DNA from: Plantago major
Taxonomy: Eukaryota; Streptophyta; Magnoliopsida; Lamiales; Plantaginaceae
Assembly: GCA_026545765.1 (NCBI GenBank)
Contig: JAIFAC010000199.1
Span: forward strand, 83,052-147,051
Direction of reading: 5' to 3'
Length of the DNA stretch: 64,000 nt
The position numbers and the translations under genes were made by a program. The notes below the pieces were generated by a model that had not been told where the DNA came from, did no database searches, and saw nothing but the letters and a program-made list of their open reading frames with translations. Every line of letters starts with the position of its first letter. The stretch's first letter is position 1. Below, piece by piece: positions 10,148-20,450 of this stretch.

Positions 10148-11723
10148 ATGTTTTCTTGCAAAGGCTTTGTAAAGATATCTGCAAGTTGGTCTTCAGTACC
10201 GATCTTGAGTAACTCTATATTGCCTTTTTCCACATGATCTCTAATGAAGCGGTGTCTAACATCAATGTGCTTTGTTCTTGCATGAAACTTAGGATTCTAA
10301 GTTGTGGCAATAGCACTTGTGTTGTCACAGAAAATGGGATTTTTCTCTTCATTGATCCAAAATATCTGTGAAGCACAACACCCAGCAGAAATATATTCAG
10401 CCTCTGTGGTGGATGTGGCAATTGAGTTTTGTTTCTTGCTGAACCATGATATTAATCTGGCACCAAGAAATTGACAAGTTCTCAAGTGCTTTTCTATCAA
10501 GCAATGATCCAAAGATCGTAATAGCCAACTAAACTCAATCCACTATCGTTTGGATACCACAATCCAACTTCTACAGTACCCTTTACATAACTTAATATTT
10601 TCATAGCAATGTTGTAGTGTGATTGCATTGAATTTGTCTGAAATCTAGCACACTCCAACCGTGATATTGAATATCGCCTACTTGCAAAGGAGGTACAAGA
10701 GATACCAATCAATTTCCTATACTTGTGTTCTTCAACACTCTTATCAGATTCAGTATAGGTCATTTTGGTTCCTATGCCCATAGGTATCTTAGCATTCTTT
10801 TCAGAAGGCTTTAGATTAAACTTGTTGAGCATATCTTTTGCATACTTTGTTTGACTAATGAATATTCCATCATTAAGTTGCATACTTTCAACCCTAGGAA
10901 ATAGTTCAATTCTCCCATCATGCTCATCTCAAATTTACTTTTCATGAGCTCAACAAAGTCTTCACAAAGTTGCTTGTCATTAAATCCAAATATAATGTCA
11001 TCAACATATACTTGAACTAAAAGTAGTTTCCCTTCATGGTTCAAAGTAAAGAGTGTTTTATCAATATCTCCTTTCTTGAATCCATTTTCCAGCAAGTATT
11101 TGGCTAAAGTATCATACCATGCTCTTGGAGCCTGTTTCAGTCCATACAGAGCTTTCTGAAGCTTATAAACCATTCTAATTTCTATGGAAACTTCAAAGCC
11201 TGGTGGTTGTTCAACATAGACTTCCTAAGCAAGTTCATCATTTAGGAATGCACTTTTGACATCCATTTGATAAACTTTAAAGTCATTACGAGCTGCAAAG
11301 GCTAGAAATAGTCTAATTGCATCCAATCTTGCAACTGGAGCATATGACTCATCAAAATCTAGTCCTTCAGTCTGGGTGAATCGCTTGGCAACCAATCTTT
11401 CTTTGTTTCTGGTTATTTCACCAGACTCATTCATTTTGTTTCAGAAAACCCACTTGGTTCCAATTACAGATATTCCATCAACAAATGGAACCAGTTTCCC
11501 GACTTTGTTTCTCTCAAATTGATCCAACTCTTCTTGCATTGCGAAGATCCAATCTTGATCCTTCAATGCTTCTTCTATAGTTTTAGGTTCAATGTTTGAG
11601 ATGAAACATCCATAAAGAGAGTCTGCATTTCCAGCAATTGCTCTCCTAGTTCTAACCCCTTGGTCTAAAGGACCAATCACATCCTTGACAGGATGGTTTC
11701 TTATCCATTTTATAATGGGTTTT
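10148..11723 (-). pseudogene. pol: pol of B, C-terminal part: reverse transcriptase and RNase H
   Basis: This is the part of B's polyprotein that lies beyond the insertion of A. It holds the pre-RT linker (11441-11680), RT fingers with DFDESYAPVARLDAIR and VYQMDVKSAFLN (11225-11434), the KALYGLKQAPRAWYD segment and an intact YVDDIIFG catalytic box (10811-11173), thumb (10497-10883), and RNase H with SWFSKKQNSIATSTTEAEYI (10215-10512). These are Ty1/copia motifs in the right order. Only a few stops and frame changes separate the pieces; compared with A this RT looks better preserved. Confidence 0.88.
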
Positions 11724-11728
11724 GAACT
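11724..11728. repeat. Target-site duplication of element A, left copy
   Basis: GAACT, identical to 27017-27021. Removing 11729-27021 restores a continuous pol in element B. Confidence 0.95.
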
Positions 11729-12427
11729 TGTTAGGAATATCTGTTTAGATTTTGATCAGCAACCTAATGACTTATCTTAGCTCAGAAAGGTGATTAGTAC
11801 TCTTAGTTCACTTGAACACTGTAAAAGAGGAAACTCACTGAGTATGACAGTCTAGCAAATCTTGGATAGGATGTTAGGTCTCGAAATGTAATTTTTATTT
11901 TCTGAAGAAGACCAAGAAGAAGGCATCCAGCAGGAAAAGTTCAACGGATTTGAAGATTTGAAGACTGCACAAGATTGTCAAGATTTAGGGTTTTCGTAAA
12001 CCTATGTCCAGATATCTTGAAGAAACAAGTGTTTCGAAACATACATGTTGCAAAAGATGTCTGAGAATAAAAGGTTTCTGAGACGAGGAAAGTGCCCACA
12101 GATATCTACACTCAGATACCTTGGACATAAAATATGCTTCTGAAAAAGAAACATATTATAACAATTTGTTCAAACAAGTGGTATCTGGAGCTATGATGAT
12201 CTCTGGAAAAGAACGTGCAAAGCCTCAGAAAGCTTGCATAGTTCCGTTGGCACACAGGACAAAATATAGTACAGTGCATTAAATGCGCAGACAGAAATGT
12301 CTGAACAAAAGCGGTAGCTTCTGAAGAAGAAGAAGACAAGCCTGCTACAGTACTATATTCAGATATCAATAGTTTGAATTTGAGTTAAGCCTAACGGATA
12401 CTATTCAAACAGCACTCAAAATTCATC

Positions 12428-12435
12428 TATAAATA
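12428..12435 (+). promoter_or_regulatory. TATA box in 5' LTR of A
   Basis: TATAAATA in the context TTCATCTATAAATATCAACA. It is conserved in the LTRs of B (minus strand, about 32138) and C (about 34750 and 52157), which places the U3/R border roughly 30 bases downstream. Confidence 0.7.
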
Positions 12436-12826
12436 TCAACACTTAGACTGCCTGAGAATAAACCTTAGAACACTGAACTTACATTGAATACTCACACAAG
12501 CGCTCTCAAGCAAACTACTTATCTTCAAGCTTTCTGTTGCGACCAAAGCTCTTGTTTCGAAGTAGCACAAAAGTTCTAAGTGTCCTGATCCTTAACGAGC
12601 ATTGTTATTTGTGAAAGAGTTGAACTAAGATTTCTTATCTAAGTTTCATTCTCTTGAACACTTACCATAGACTTGGGTCAGTAGAGAACAAGATACCATA
12701 CATTGCAAAGTGTATTAAGTATACTTGATTCACAGAGCTATCTGAATAACTGAACAAGTTATTAAAGAAGCTCACCTGACAATTTACCTTAACCAACACC
12801 TTAAACGGCGTGGAGTACAGGAAGTA

Positions 12827-12982
12827 TTTAGTTTGGGAAACTAAGGAATAACTACAAGGTTATTGAGCAAAGGAAGTTCTTAGTTTGGGAAACTAAGGAA
12901 CAACTCAAAAGGTTTCGAAAGTATGAAGTACTCGTCAGAAAGCCGAATAACTCAGGGGGAACACTTGGTTGGGAACCTAGTG
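12827..12982 (+). repeat. Tandem hairpin series in the LTR
   Basis: A unit of about 50 bases containing a perfect or near-perfect stem (CTTAGTTT-GGG-AAACTAAG) is repeated at 12827-12845 and 12879-12897. A decayed third copy follows, then a related stem CACTTGGTT-GGG-AACCTAGTG at 12962-12982. The 3' LTR has the same series (26504-26522, 26556-26574, 26645-26665). Confidence 0.75.
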
Positions 12983-13327
12983 CATTTAGGAATCAAGTAA
13001 AGATATCTGTAAGGTTACCTCATTTATCTTAGTGGATTCCAGGTCTGAGAAAGACCGAAGTGGATTAGTTGAAGGATTACGCCACCTTCAGATACCACTA
13101 TAAAAAGACTAGTGTTATTTACAATCTGCAGTTTATTACTTGTTTTACTTATATTGCAAAGTACTTACACTTATCTTGCTGAACACGTGCACTTATCTCA
13201 AAAGTCTTCTGCTCTCTGAAATTAAGTATTAGATATCTGAGAAACTGTGCTTATCGACAAAAGTTTTAAAAGACTATTCATCCCCCCCCCTCTAGTCTTT
13301 TACTTTGCCGTTATCTGGACCAACAAG

Positions 13328-13339
13328 TGGTATCAGAGC
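13328..13339 (+). promoter_or_regulatory. Primer-binding site of element A
   Basis: TGGTATCAGAGC, two bases after the LTR end, is complementary to the 3' end of plant initiator tRNA-Met. Confidence 0.95.
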
Positions 13340-13442
13340 GGGAGGTTCCCAAGCCTTCTGCACTGAACCTAGATCCCAGATAAGTGCCCACTAACTGCTT
13401 TTCACCTACACTTGATTCGTTTGTTTAGTGTGTTTGCTGCAG

Positions 13443-14642
13443 GATGTCTTTATGACGCCCCCTCAAGCCGTAGAATTATGAGAAATGGAAGAACAACATG
13501 ATGCTCCACCTAGAAGCCATCAAGGATTTAAATGATCGAAGTTATAAAGAATGGCCCAATAGTCATTCAACAACTCAAGCAAGTCATAGAGGTTTCTAAT
13601 GGTAGAGACAGAGAACAAAGTGATGGGTCTTCACAGACAGATGCATCAACCAGTGGGAGACCTGATAGTCAAATTATTTACGAACCAAAGCCCAGAGAAC
13701 TCGACATCTAAGATGCCAAGAGAAATAGATCGATGGACAGCTCGTAATATCATCACGTTCTACTCCAGAGCACATACAAGTAAATGGTGCAAAACGGCAA
13801 AGTGGCCTCGCAACCGATTGAAGAAATCAGGCTGCACCGAAAAAACAAAGGAAAATAAGTTCGAAGTTTTGAAGCTAAAATTCCAAAACTTTAAACAAGG
13901 TCCCACAGAGACTCTTGAAGAACTAGATTTCCGGTTTACAACACTTATGAGTGACATGGCTGCACTTGGTGAAAGTAATAGATATACCCAATCAGAAAAG
14001 ATTAAAACCATTGTGAGAAGTCTAAATCATAACTGGGAACACACAAAGTTTTTCTACTTTAACCAAGGAATGCCAGATATCACTCCTGTGGAACTTTTCT
14101 CTCACTCACATCATTGACTATGAGACAACTCAAAGGGAACAAACAACTGAGAAGTTGCAGAGTGTTGCTTTAGTTGCTCAAGGAACTTCTGAAAAGAAGA
14201 AAGGCAAGGATGTGACTGAGGATGCTCTTGCTGTAAAGAAAATGGGAAAATATGTCAGTCGAGAAATTGAGAGAAGAAAAGCCAAAGAGAAGCTGAAAAA
14301 GCATCTAGGCTCAAACTATCACCAGTACAAAATATGCAAAGCTCGCTGAACAAGCCAGCTCAAAAAGCATCAAGTACTGAGGAAGCAGAAATAGGAAATG
14401 ATATATGTTTCTATTGTCAGAAACCTGGTCATTTCAAGAAGGATTGTCCTGCCTTCAACAAAATTAAGACATGTGACAAGAAGGATAGAAGAATCTTCAA
14501 AAGAAGTCAAAGAGCTATGCTCACTGAAGAAAGGAAAAAGATTCAACTCCAACTGGATGCTCTAGATATTGAGTCTGATTCTGAGGATGAGGATTCAGAT
14601 GATTCCACACCGCTTCCCGTAAATATGCGGTGTTTCTCATGA
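13443..14642 (+). pseudogene. gag: gag of element A: capsid region and zinc knuckle
   Basis: A leader ends in CTGCAG and coding similarity begins at about 13443. The block CTCAAGCCNNNGAATTATGAGAAATGG matches the gag start in B and C (protein LKPxNYEKWKNNMMLHLEAI). The piece at 13599-14117 covers the copia capsid domain (NKFEVLKLKFQNFKQGPTET, then LDFRFTTLMSDMAALGES). The zinc knuckle CFYCQKPGHFKKDC (CX2CX4HX4C) lies at about 14406-14447, followed by an acidic tail. At least three frame changes; the overall order matches B and C. Confidence 0.85.
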
Positions 14643-15960
14643 AGTAATTGACTTTGGTCAAAAGAAGAAAGAAGTGTGTGGAATGGCTGAAGAAATCTTC
14701 CCAGATATCTCCAACATTGAACCTTGTCTTATGGCTGATGAGGTAACACATACTTCCTGTTATACTTATGAAAGTGATGACGAAGGAATCAAAGAACTGG
14801 AAAATCTCAGAAAAGAAATTGATCTTTACAAAAGAGAATTTCTAATGTTCCGAGCTAGAGCCGAAAATTTCGAAGAAGAAAAGAATTCTCTTGCAAAGGA
14901 AAATTCTAAATTAATCAAGATATCTGAGAAAAAGGATGCTGAAAATGCATTTCTCAAGGCTCAGATATCTGAGACCGAAAAGTCACAAAAAGAAGCAATG
15001 GCCAATCTTCAAACGAAATGTGAAGGTCTTCTTTCTGAAAATAAGGAACTCTAAAAGAAAGAACTATCCTTTCAATCTTATGCCAAAGCTAGTGACACTC
15101 TTACTGAAGTACAATATTATTTAAGAGATCCTTCAGAAAATAGAGGACTTGGGCTGGACACACACAGAGAAAGTTCAACCACTCTGAATAAGAGTAATGA
15201 AGGACTAACATTCGTCAGTGCTCAGCAAGGTGATTCCCAAACAATCTACAGTATCGGTCAGAAAGCTAAGATTGTTGACAAAGGAAAGGCGCTATACTCA
15301 AGCCTTTGTGGGAAAAACAAGTCCAAAAGAAAACTGTGGGAAATGTCTCTGAAAAGAAACATAACATTGAGAAGTGCAATCACCCACAGTGCTATGTCTC
15401 TCAAAAAGGAAAAATTGCAGGAGCTGGCAAATTTTCTTATGTCACGTTTTCTGGAACGAAAATTGATCATCCAAAGACTAGCAAAGCTGCTGAGAAGAGA
15501 TCTCGCATAAAGATCAAAGTGCTCGGAATGGTATCGCTATAAACCCATTGGGAAACAACTTGCTCGCGAATACAAACAAGAGCAAGAACGATGGTTAAAG
15601 GCTAGAATTGCTCACAGCAATTATCAGAAGTGGAAGATAAATCAAGCCACTGAAAATCTGAATGCCAGGGCTAGAAGAAATCTGGTTAGGAAAGCTAAGT
15701 TTGCTGAAAAGCAGACTTAGAAATCTAACAGGTATCTGAAAGTACCAAATGGAGCACCTAGGAACACACCAAGGAAGAAAATAGTTCTTAACAACGATGA
15801 TAATAATCATTTAACTAAGATTCCTCCTTATGTTCCTGTTAGACAAAAGAATGTTCCTAAGAAATTCATTCAAAAGTGGATTCCTACTGGAAGATTCTTT
15901 AATCCAAATGGTTCCATTGTTGGTATGAGAACCTAATCTCCTGTTTCCTGTTTTGTGCAG
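14643..15960 (+). pseudogene. Gag extension of element A: coiled coil and basic linker
   Basis: After the zinc knuckle comes a long stretch typical of Sireviruses. The 126-residue frame at 14674-15054 is rich in Glu, Lys and Leu with heptad spacing (LENLRKEIDLYKREFLMFRA, later EKKDAENAFLKAQISE), a coiled coil. It is followed by a basic region up to the protease. The matching part of B is 28641-29742. In Sireviruses the Gag extension is known to bind the LC8 dynein light chain; the TQT motif seen in B is not present here. Confidence 0.7.
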
Positions 15961-17440
15961 AACACTCTAAAGACTAACTCAAAGTGGCATTTTGATAGTG
16001 GATGTGGGAAGCACATGACATGAGACAAAGCAAATCTGATTAACTACAAAAAATGCAATGATGGACCAATTATCGTGTTTCGGAGGAGATGAAAATCCAA
16101 CCATAGGTTTTGGCAATTTGAAGTTCGCGCCTCACAATCTCAAGTACTTCATGTAAAGGGATTGAAATATAATCTCCTAAGCATGAGTCAACTAGAAGAC
16201 AAATGGTAATCGTCAAGATCAAGTCAAAACTATGTAAAGTGATCGACAATGAGTCAAAGGCATACCTTGGTCAGTAAGGCGAAAGGAAATCTTTATGTTG
16301 CGATTGGGCATCCGCCACAATCAAGAATGTCTCATGGTGAGCAATCCGCCACATCAAGAAAATTGGCTATGGCATAAAAGAATGAGTCACTTGAATTTCA
16401 AAACTCAATAAACTAGCTAAGAAAGAATTGGTGGTCAGTTTACCCAAAATGGCATATAGAAAAGAAGGTGTATGCTCACTGCCAAATGGGAAAACAATCC
16501 AAAACATCTTTCAAGTCTAAAACTAGACATTCCAAAGGAGAGGCCGCTCAAATGTTACATATGGATCTGCTTGAATCCTCAAGAATTAGTTATGCAGAAA
16601 GAAGTATGGTCCGTTGTTATTGATGATTCCTCAAGATTCACTTGGTTGTCCTTCTCAAACACAAATCGATGCAAGGTTGAGATACCTAACTTGCTTAATA
16701 AGCTCGAAGTCATGAAAAATGACAAGGTATCTGTAATCAGAACAGACCATGGTACTGAGTTTGTGAACTAGTACATCAAAGAGTTTTGTACTTGCAAAGG
16801 TACAAAACTCCTTACGAGCTTTTCATTGGTAGACCCCCTAGTATCAAACATCTAAGGGTGTTTGGTTGCAGATGTTTCGTTCTTAACAATGGAAAAGAAT
16901 ACTTGAGAACATTTCAACCAAAGGCGTATGAAGGAGTATTTCTGGTTATTCTCTCAATAGCAAAGCCTACTAATCTACAACAATGTAATGCAAAAGATCG
17001 AAGAATCTATTCACGTAGTATTCTATGAAGGAAACAAGAAAGTACTCTTGAATGATGATCTCTCAGATAGGTTCAAAGAACTAATGATTAAAGATTCTGA
17101 AAAAGGATCCTCAGAAGGAAACAATTCTATCATTCAAATAGAGGATGAGTCTGACGATGAAAAGCAACCTACGCTTAGTAACAACCAGATGACTCTAAGA
17201 CATGATGAAGAATTTCCTATGAGAATTCCGTAAATGGAACAAAGCATCGAGAACCTTCATCATGAAAAGGTATCTGAAATGAGATTGCTGAAATGCAAGA
17301 TCCAGATATCTCTAAGACTGAAAAAGTGTCAGATATCCATGACATTTCTCATGTGTCAGATATCCCAGATACTGCACAAGTATCTCATCAAGATCATACT
17401 GATTCACATTCAAATCAAATTGATATTGATCCTACTAGTT
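15961..17440 (+). pseudogene. pol: pol of element A: protease and integrase
   Basis: The protease motif WHFDSGCGKHMT is at about 15985-16020, with catalytic DSG at 15994-16002. The next codon but one is TGA where B has GGA, a nonsense change. The pre-integrase HHCC zinc region (16330-16500) and integrase core (16500-17000) follow, with IRTDHGTEFVN carrying the second catalytic Asp. Frames are badly broken; the part holding the third catalytic residue (the VAERKNRTLKE block of B) is missing between 16790 and 16800, where sequence jumps from the KEFCTCKG region to TPYELFIGRPP, a deletion of about 170 bases relative to B. Confidence 0.82.
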
Positions 17441-19086
17441 CAAAACCCATTATGAAATGGATAAGAAATCATCCTTCAAAAGATGTGATTGGTCCCATAG
17501 ACCAAGGAGTTAGAACTAGAAGAGCAATCAGAAAATTCAAGTTGTTCTATGGATGTTTCATCTCAAAAATTGAACCAAAGACTATAGAAGAAGCATTAAA
17601 AGATCAAGATCGATCTTTGCAATGCAAGAAGAGTCGATCAATTTGAGAGAAACAAAGTCCGAAACCGGTTCCATTTGTCGACGGAATATCTGTAATCGGA
17701 ACCAAGTGTGTTTTCGTAAACAAAATGAATGAGTCCGTGAAATAACCGTAAACAAAGCTAGGTTGGTTGCCAAGGATTCACCTGCATCAAGGACTAGATT
17801 TTGATGAATCTTATGCACCATTGCAAGATTCGATGCAATAAGACCCTTTCTAGCCTTTGCAACTCATAATGACTTTACAGCTTATCGATGGATGTCAAGA
17901 GTGCATTTCTAAATGGTGAACTGGCCGAGGAAGTCTATGTTGAGCAACCACCGGTTTTGAAGTTTCTCTAAAGTAGGATGGTCTATAAGCTTCAAAAGCT
18001 CAGATGGGTCAAACAAGCTCCTAGAGCATGGTATGATACATTCGCCGATACCTACTAGAAAGTGGCTTCAAGAAAGGAGATGTTGACAAAACACTCTTCA
18101 CATCGAACCATGACAGAAACCGCTTAGTTCAAGTATATGTTGAGGACATTATATTTGGATCTAAAGACAAGCAACTTTGTGAAGATTTTGCTGAACTCAT
18201 GAAATGTAAATTTGAGATGAGCATGATGGGAGAATTGAATTACTTCCTAGGGCTGCAAGTCAAGCAACTCAATGATCGAATATTCATTAGTCAAACAAAG
18301 TATGCAAAGGACATGCTCAATAAATTTAATCTAAAGTCTTCTGAAAAGAATGCTAAGATACCAATGAGCATCGGAACCAAAATGACCTACACTGAATCTG
18401 ACAAGAGTGTTGAAGAACACAAGTATAGGAAATTGATTGGATCACTACTTTACCTCACAAGTAGACCTGATATTCAATATGCAGTTGGAGTGTGTGCTAG
18501 ATTTCAGACAAATCCAATGCAGTCACACTACAACATTGCTATGAAAATATTAAGGTATGTAAAAGGTACTGTAGAAGTTGGATTGTGGTATCCAAAAGAG
18601 AGTGGATTGAGTTTGGTTGGCTATTCAGATGTCGACTATGCTGGATCATTGCTTGTTAGAAAAAGCACCTCAGGAACTTGTCAATTTCTTGGTGCTAGAT
18701 TAATATCATGGTTCAGCAAGAAACAAAATTCAATTGCCACATCTACCACAGAGGCTAAATATATTGCTGCTGGGTGTTGTGCTTCACAAATATTATGGAT
18801 ACAACAACAACTCAATGACTATGGACTCAATGAAGAGAAAACTTCCATTTTCTGTGACAACACAAGTGCCATTGCCATAAATCAGAATCTTAAGTTTCAT
18901 GCAAGAACAAAGAACATTGATGTTAGACACCACTTCATCAGAGACCATGTTGAAAAAGGCAATATAGAGATACTCAAGATTGGCACTGAAGACCAACTTG
19001 CAGATATCTTCACTAAGCCACTACAAGAAAGTAGATTCTTAGCCTTAAGACACAGTCTTGGACTAATGGAGCTGCCAAAGAACTGA
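17441..19086 (+). pseudogene. pol: pol of element A: reverse transcriptase and RNase H
   Basis: RT sequence runs from about 17700. The catalytic box at 18136-18147 reads YVED where B has YVDD, replacing the first catalytic Asp with Glu. From 18199 to 19086 a 295-residue frame is intact: thumb with KFEMSMMGELNYFLGLQVKQL, connection, and RNase H with GYSDVDYAGS and STSGTCQFLGARLISWFSKK, ending in the usual FTKPLQESRF tail. Several CTGG-to-CCG and CAGA-to-CGTA changes account for most breaks upstream. Confidence 0.87.
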
Positions 19087-19875
19087 AAAAGTTCAAGAAA
19101 AGAGATATCAAAGAAGAGAGAAGAGAAATCTGGAACGGGTATCCAGAGAAGAGGAATCTGGAACGGGTATCCAGAAACCAAAGGCTAAAGGGTAAAATGG
19201 CTATTTGAAGATCTCTGAGACGGGTACTCAGATATCGAGATCACTATGTGAGGGGGAACACAAAAGAGAATAGTACAGCTGACTGCATTCAACTACTCTC
19301 TTGAAATTTGTATCATTACTATCTTTGTGTAAAACTTGGACAAATACTAAGTGTAAGATAGACTCAGATGCAAACAGTGTTCTTAGGCACACAGAGAAAT
19401 GTGATTCAGATAGCTAATAGCCAAAATTCATTAAACGGGCACAATTACATTTGCTGATTGTGATCATTGCTGAAGAAGCAATGGTGACCCTTGATGAATT
19501 GGGCGATTGATCTTTACGACAGAGATTAACTCTCAGTAAATAGTGGAGTGTTGAAATTCCGACAGGGCCCACTATGCATTTAATGTCGAACAAGCTTTTA
19601 CTCACGCCTGCCTGCAATTCACAGATACTTACACACAAAATCAATTTGTATGTATATGTCTGCAGAGATTACATTGCTATATATATGGGATTTTGGCAAA
19701 AGAAATTACTTTCGCCTAATCCAACATACAGACTTGCACAAGAATAGCAAAATTATCTTCTTCTATTTCTCTGCAAATTTCTTCAACCCCTGCAAATCTC
19801 TGTTAGTCTTTCTGCAAAGAATCACTAATCTCTAAACTTCTTTCAAACTTCGAAACACTTACTCCATATAAAGAG
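19087..19875 (+). other. Spacer between pol and third gene of A, with a putative promoter
   Basis: No coding frame is credible. Near the start is a tandem repeat: AATCTGGAACGGGTATCCAG occurs at about 19126 and 19154. The distal 200 bases look like a plant promoter and leader: a TATA box at 19678-19687, then a pyrimidine-rich stretch up to the ATG. Confidence 0.6.
19678..19687 (+). promoter_or_regulatory. Putative internal TATA box for third gene of A
   Basis: TATATATAT in the context TTGCTATATATATGGGATTT, 189 bases before ATG 19876. The following block GGATTTTGGCAAAAG is shared with B. Confidence 0.55.
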
Positions 19876-20341
19876 ATGGCTCCTAAGCGTTCACAGAAAC
19901 CCCAATCTTCTATCACGGGTACTGCTGAAAAGCAAGCACCAGAGTTGGTGATAGTAAACAATCGATTGGTAGGAAACTTTAATCCCGATCATTGGACTTC
20001 AAATCACAGGATGATTTGGGGTGGTGCCATGATTGAGGAATACCTCACGGTCACGTTGAAAACCAAGCCGATAGGAAACTGATCCTTGACATGCTTGAAA
20101 AGGCACAAATCAAGGGTTTTCTATCTGCTCTTCCCAGTGGAATCTCTTCACTAGATGTGTTAGAATTCTACAATAACTCCAGGATTATATCCGGTGTTTC
20201 TAAAGGCACTGCAAAAGTGTCTATAAAGACTTCAGTCCAAGGAAAGGAAATCCTTCTGGACTTAACAACTTTATGCAAGTTGTTTGAACTTCAAAATCTT
20301 GGAAAGGATTTTGAAATAGACACCAAGGACGATGATCTCTC

Positions 20342-20450
20342 CACATATAGTTGCTCGAACCACATTTTCTAAACGAACAAATGGGTATCTTGATTCATTA
20401 GAAATTGGACAGGTAATAAAAAAAAGAAAAATCTCATTCCCTTTAAAAAA
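20342..20450 (+). other. Foreign insertion in third gene of A, with a plastid atpA-like segment
   Basis: B continues without a gap from GATGATCTC to CTTGAAGGTGTAAA; A has about 110 extra bases between them. One frame reads TNGYLDSLEIGQV, which I recognise as part of the C-terminal region of the plastid ATP synthase alpha subunit, followed by an A-rich tail that does not match atpA. Confidence 0.55.

Larger units (their letters stand above)
11729..13325 (+). repeat. 5' LTR of element A
   Basis: It starts TGTTAGGAATATCTG and ends TCTGGACCAACA, with a short inverted end repeat TGTT-GG/CC-AACA. It contains a TATA box at 12428, a hairpin series at 12827-12982 and a C-tract near its end. Confidence 0.96.

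Noticed and set aside
13400-13443. Possible spliced leader: TG-rich sequence ending CTGCAG just before gag, with similar CTACAG in B and GTGTAG in C
   Set aside because: No convincing GT donor is visible between the primer site and this acceptor-like sequence, so I did not call an intron.
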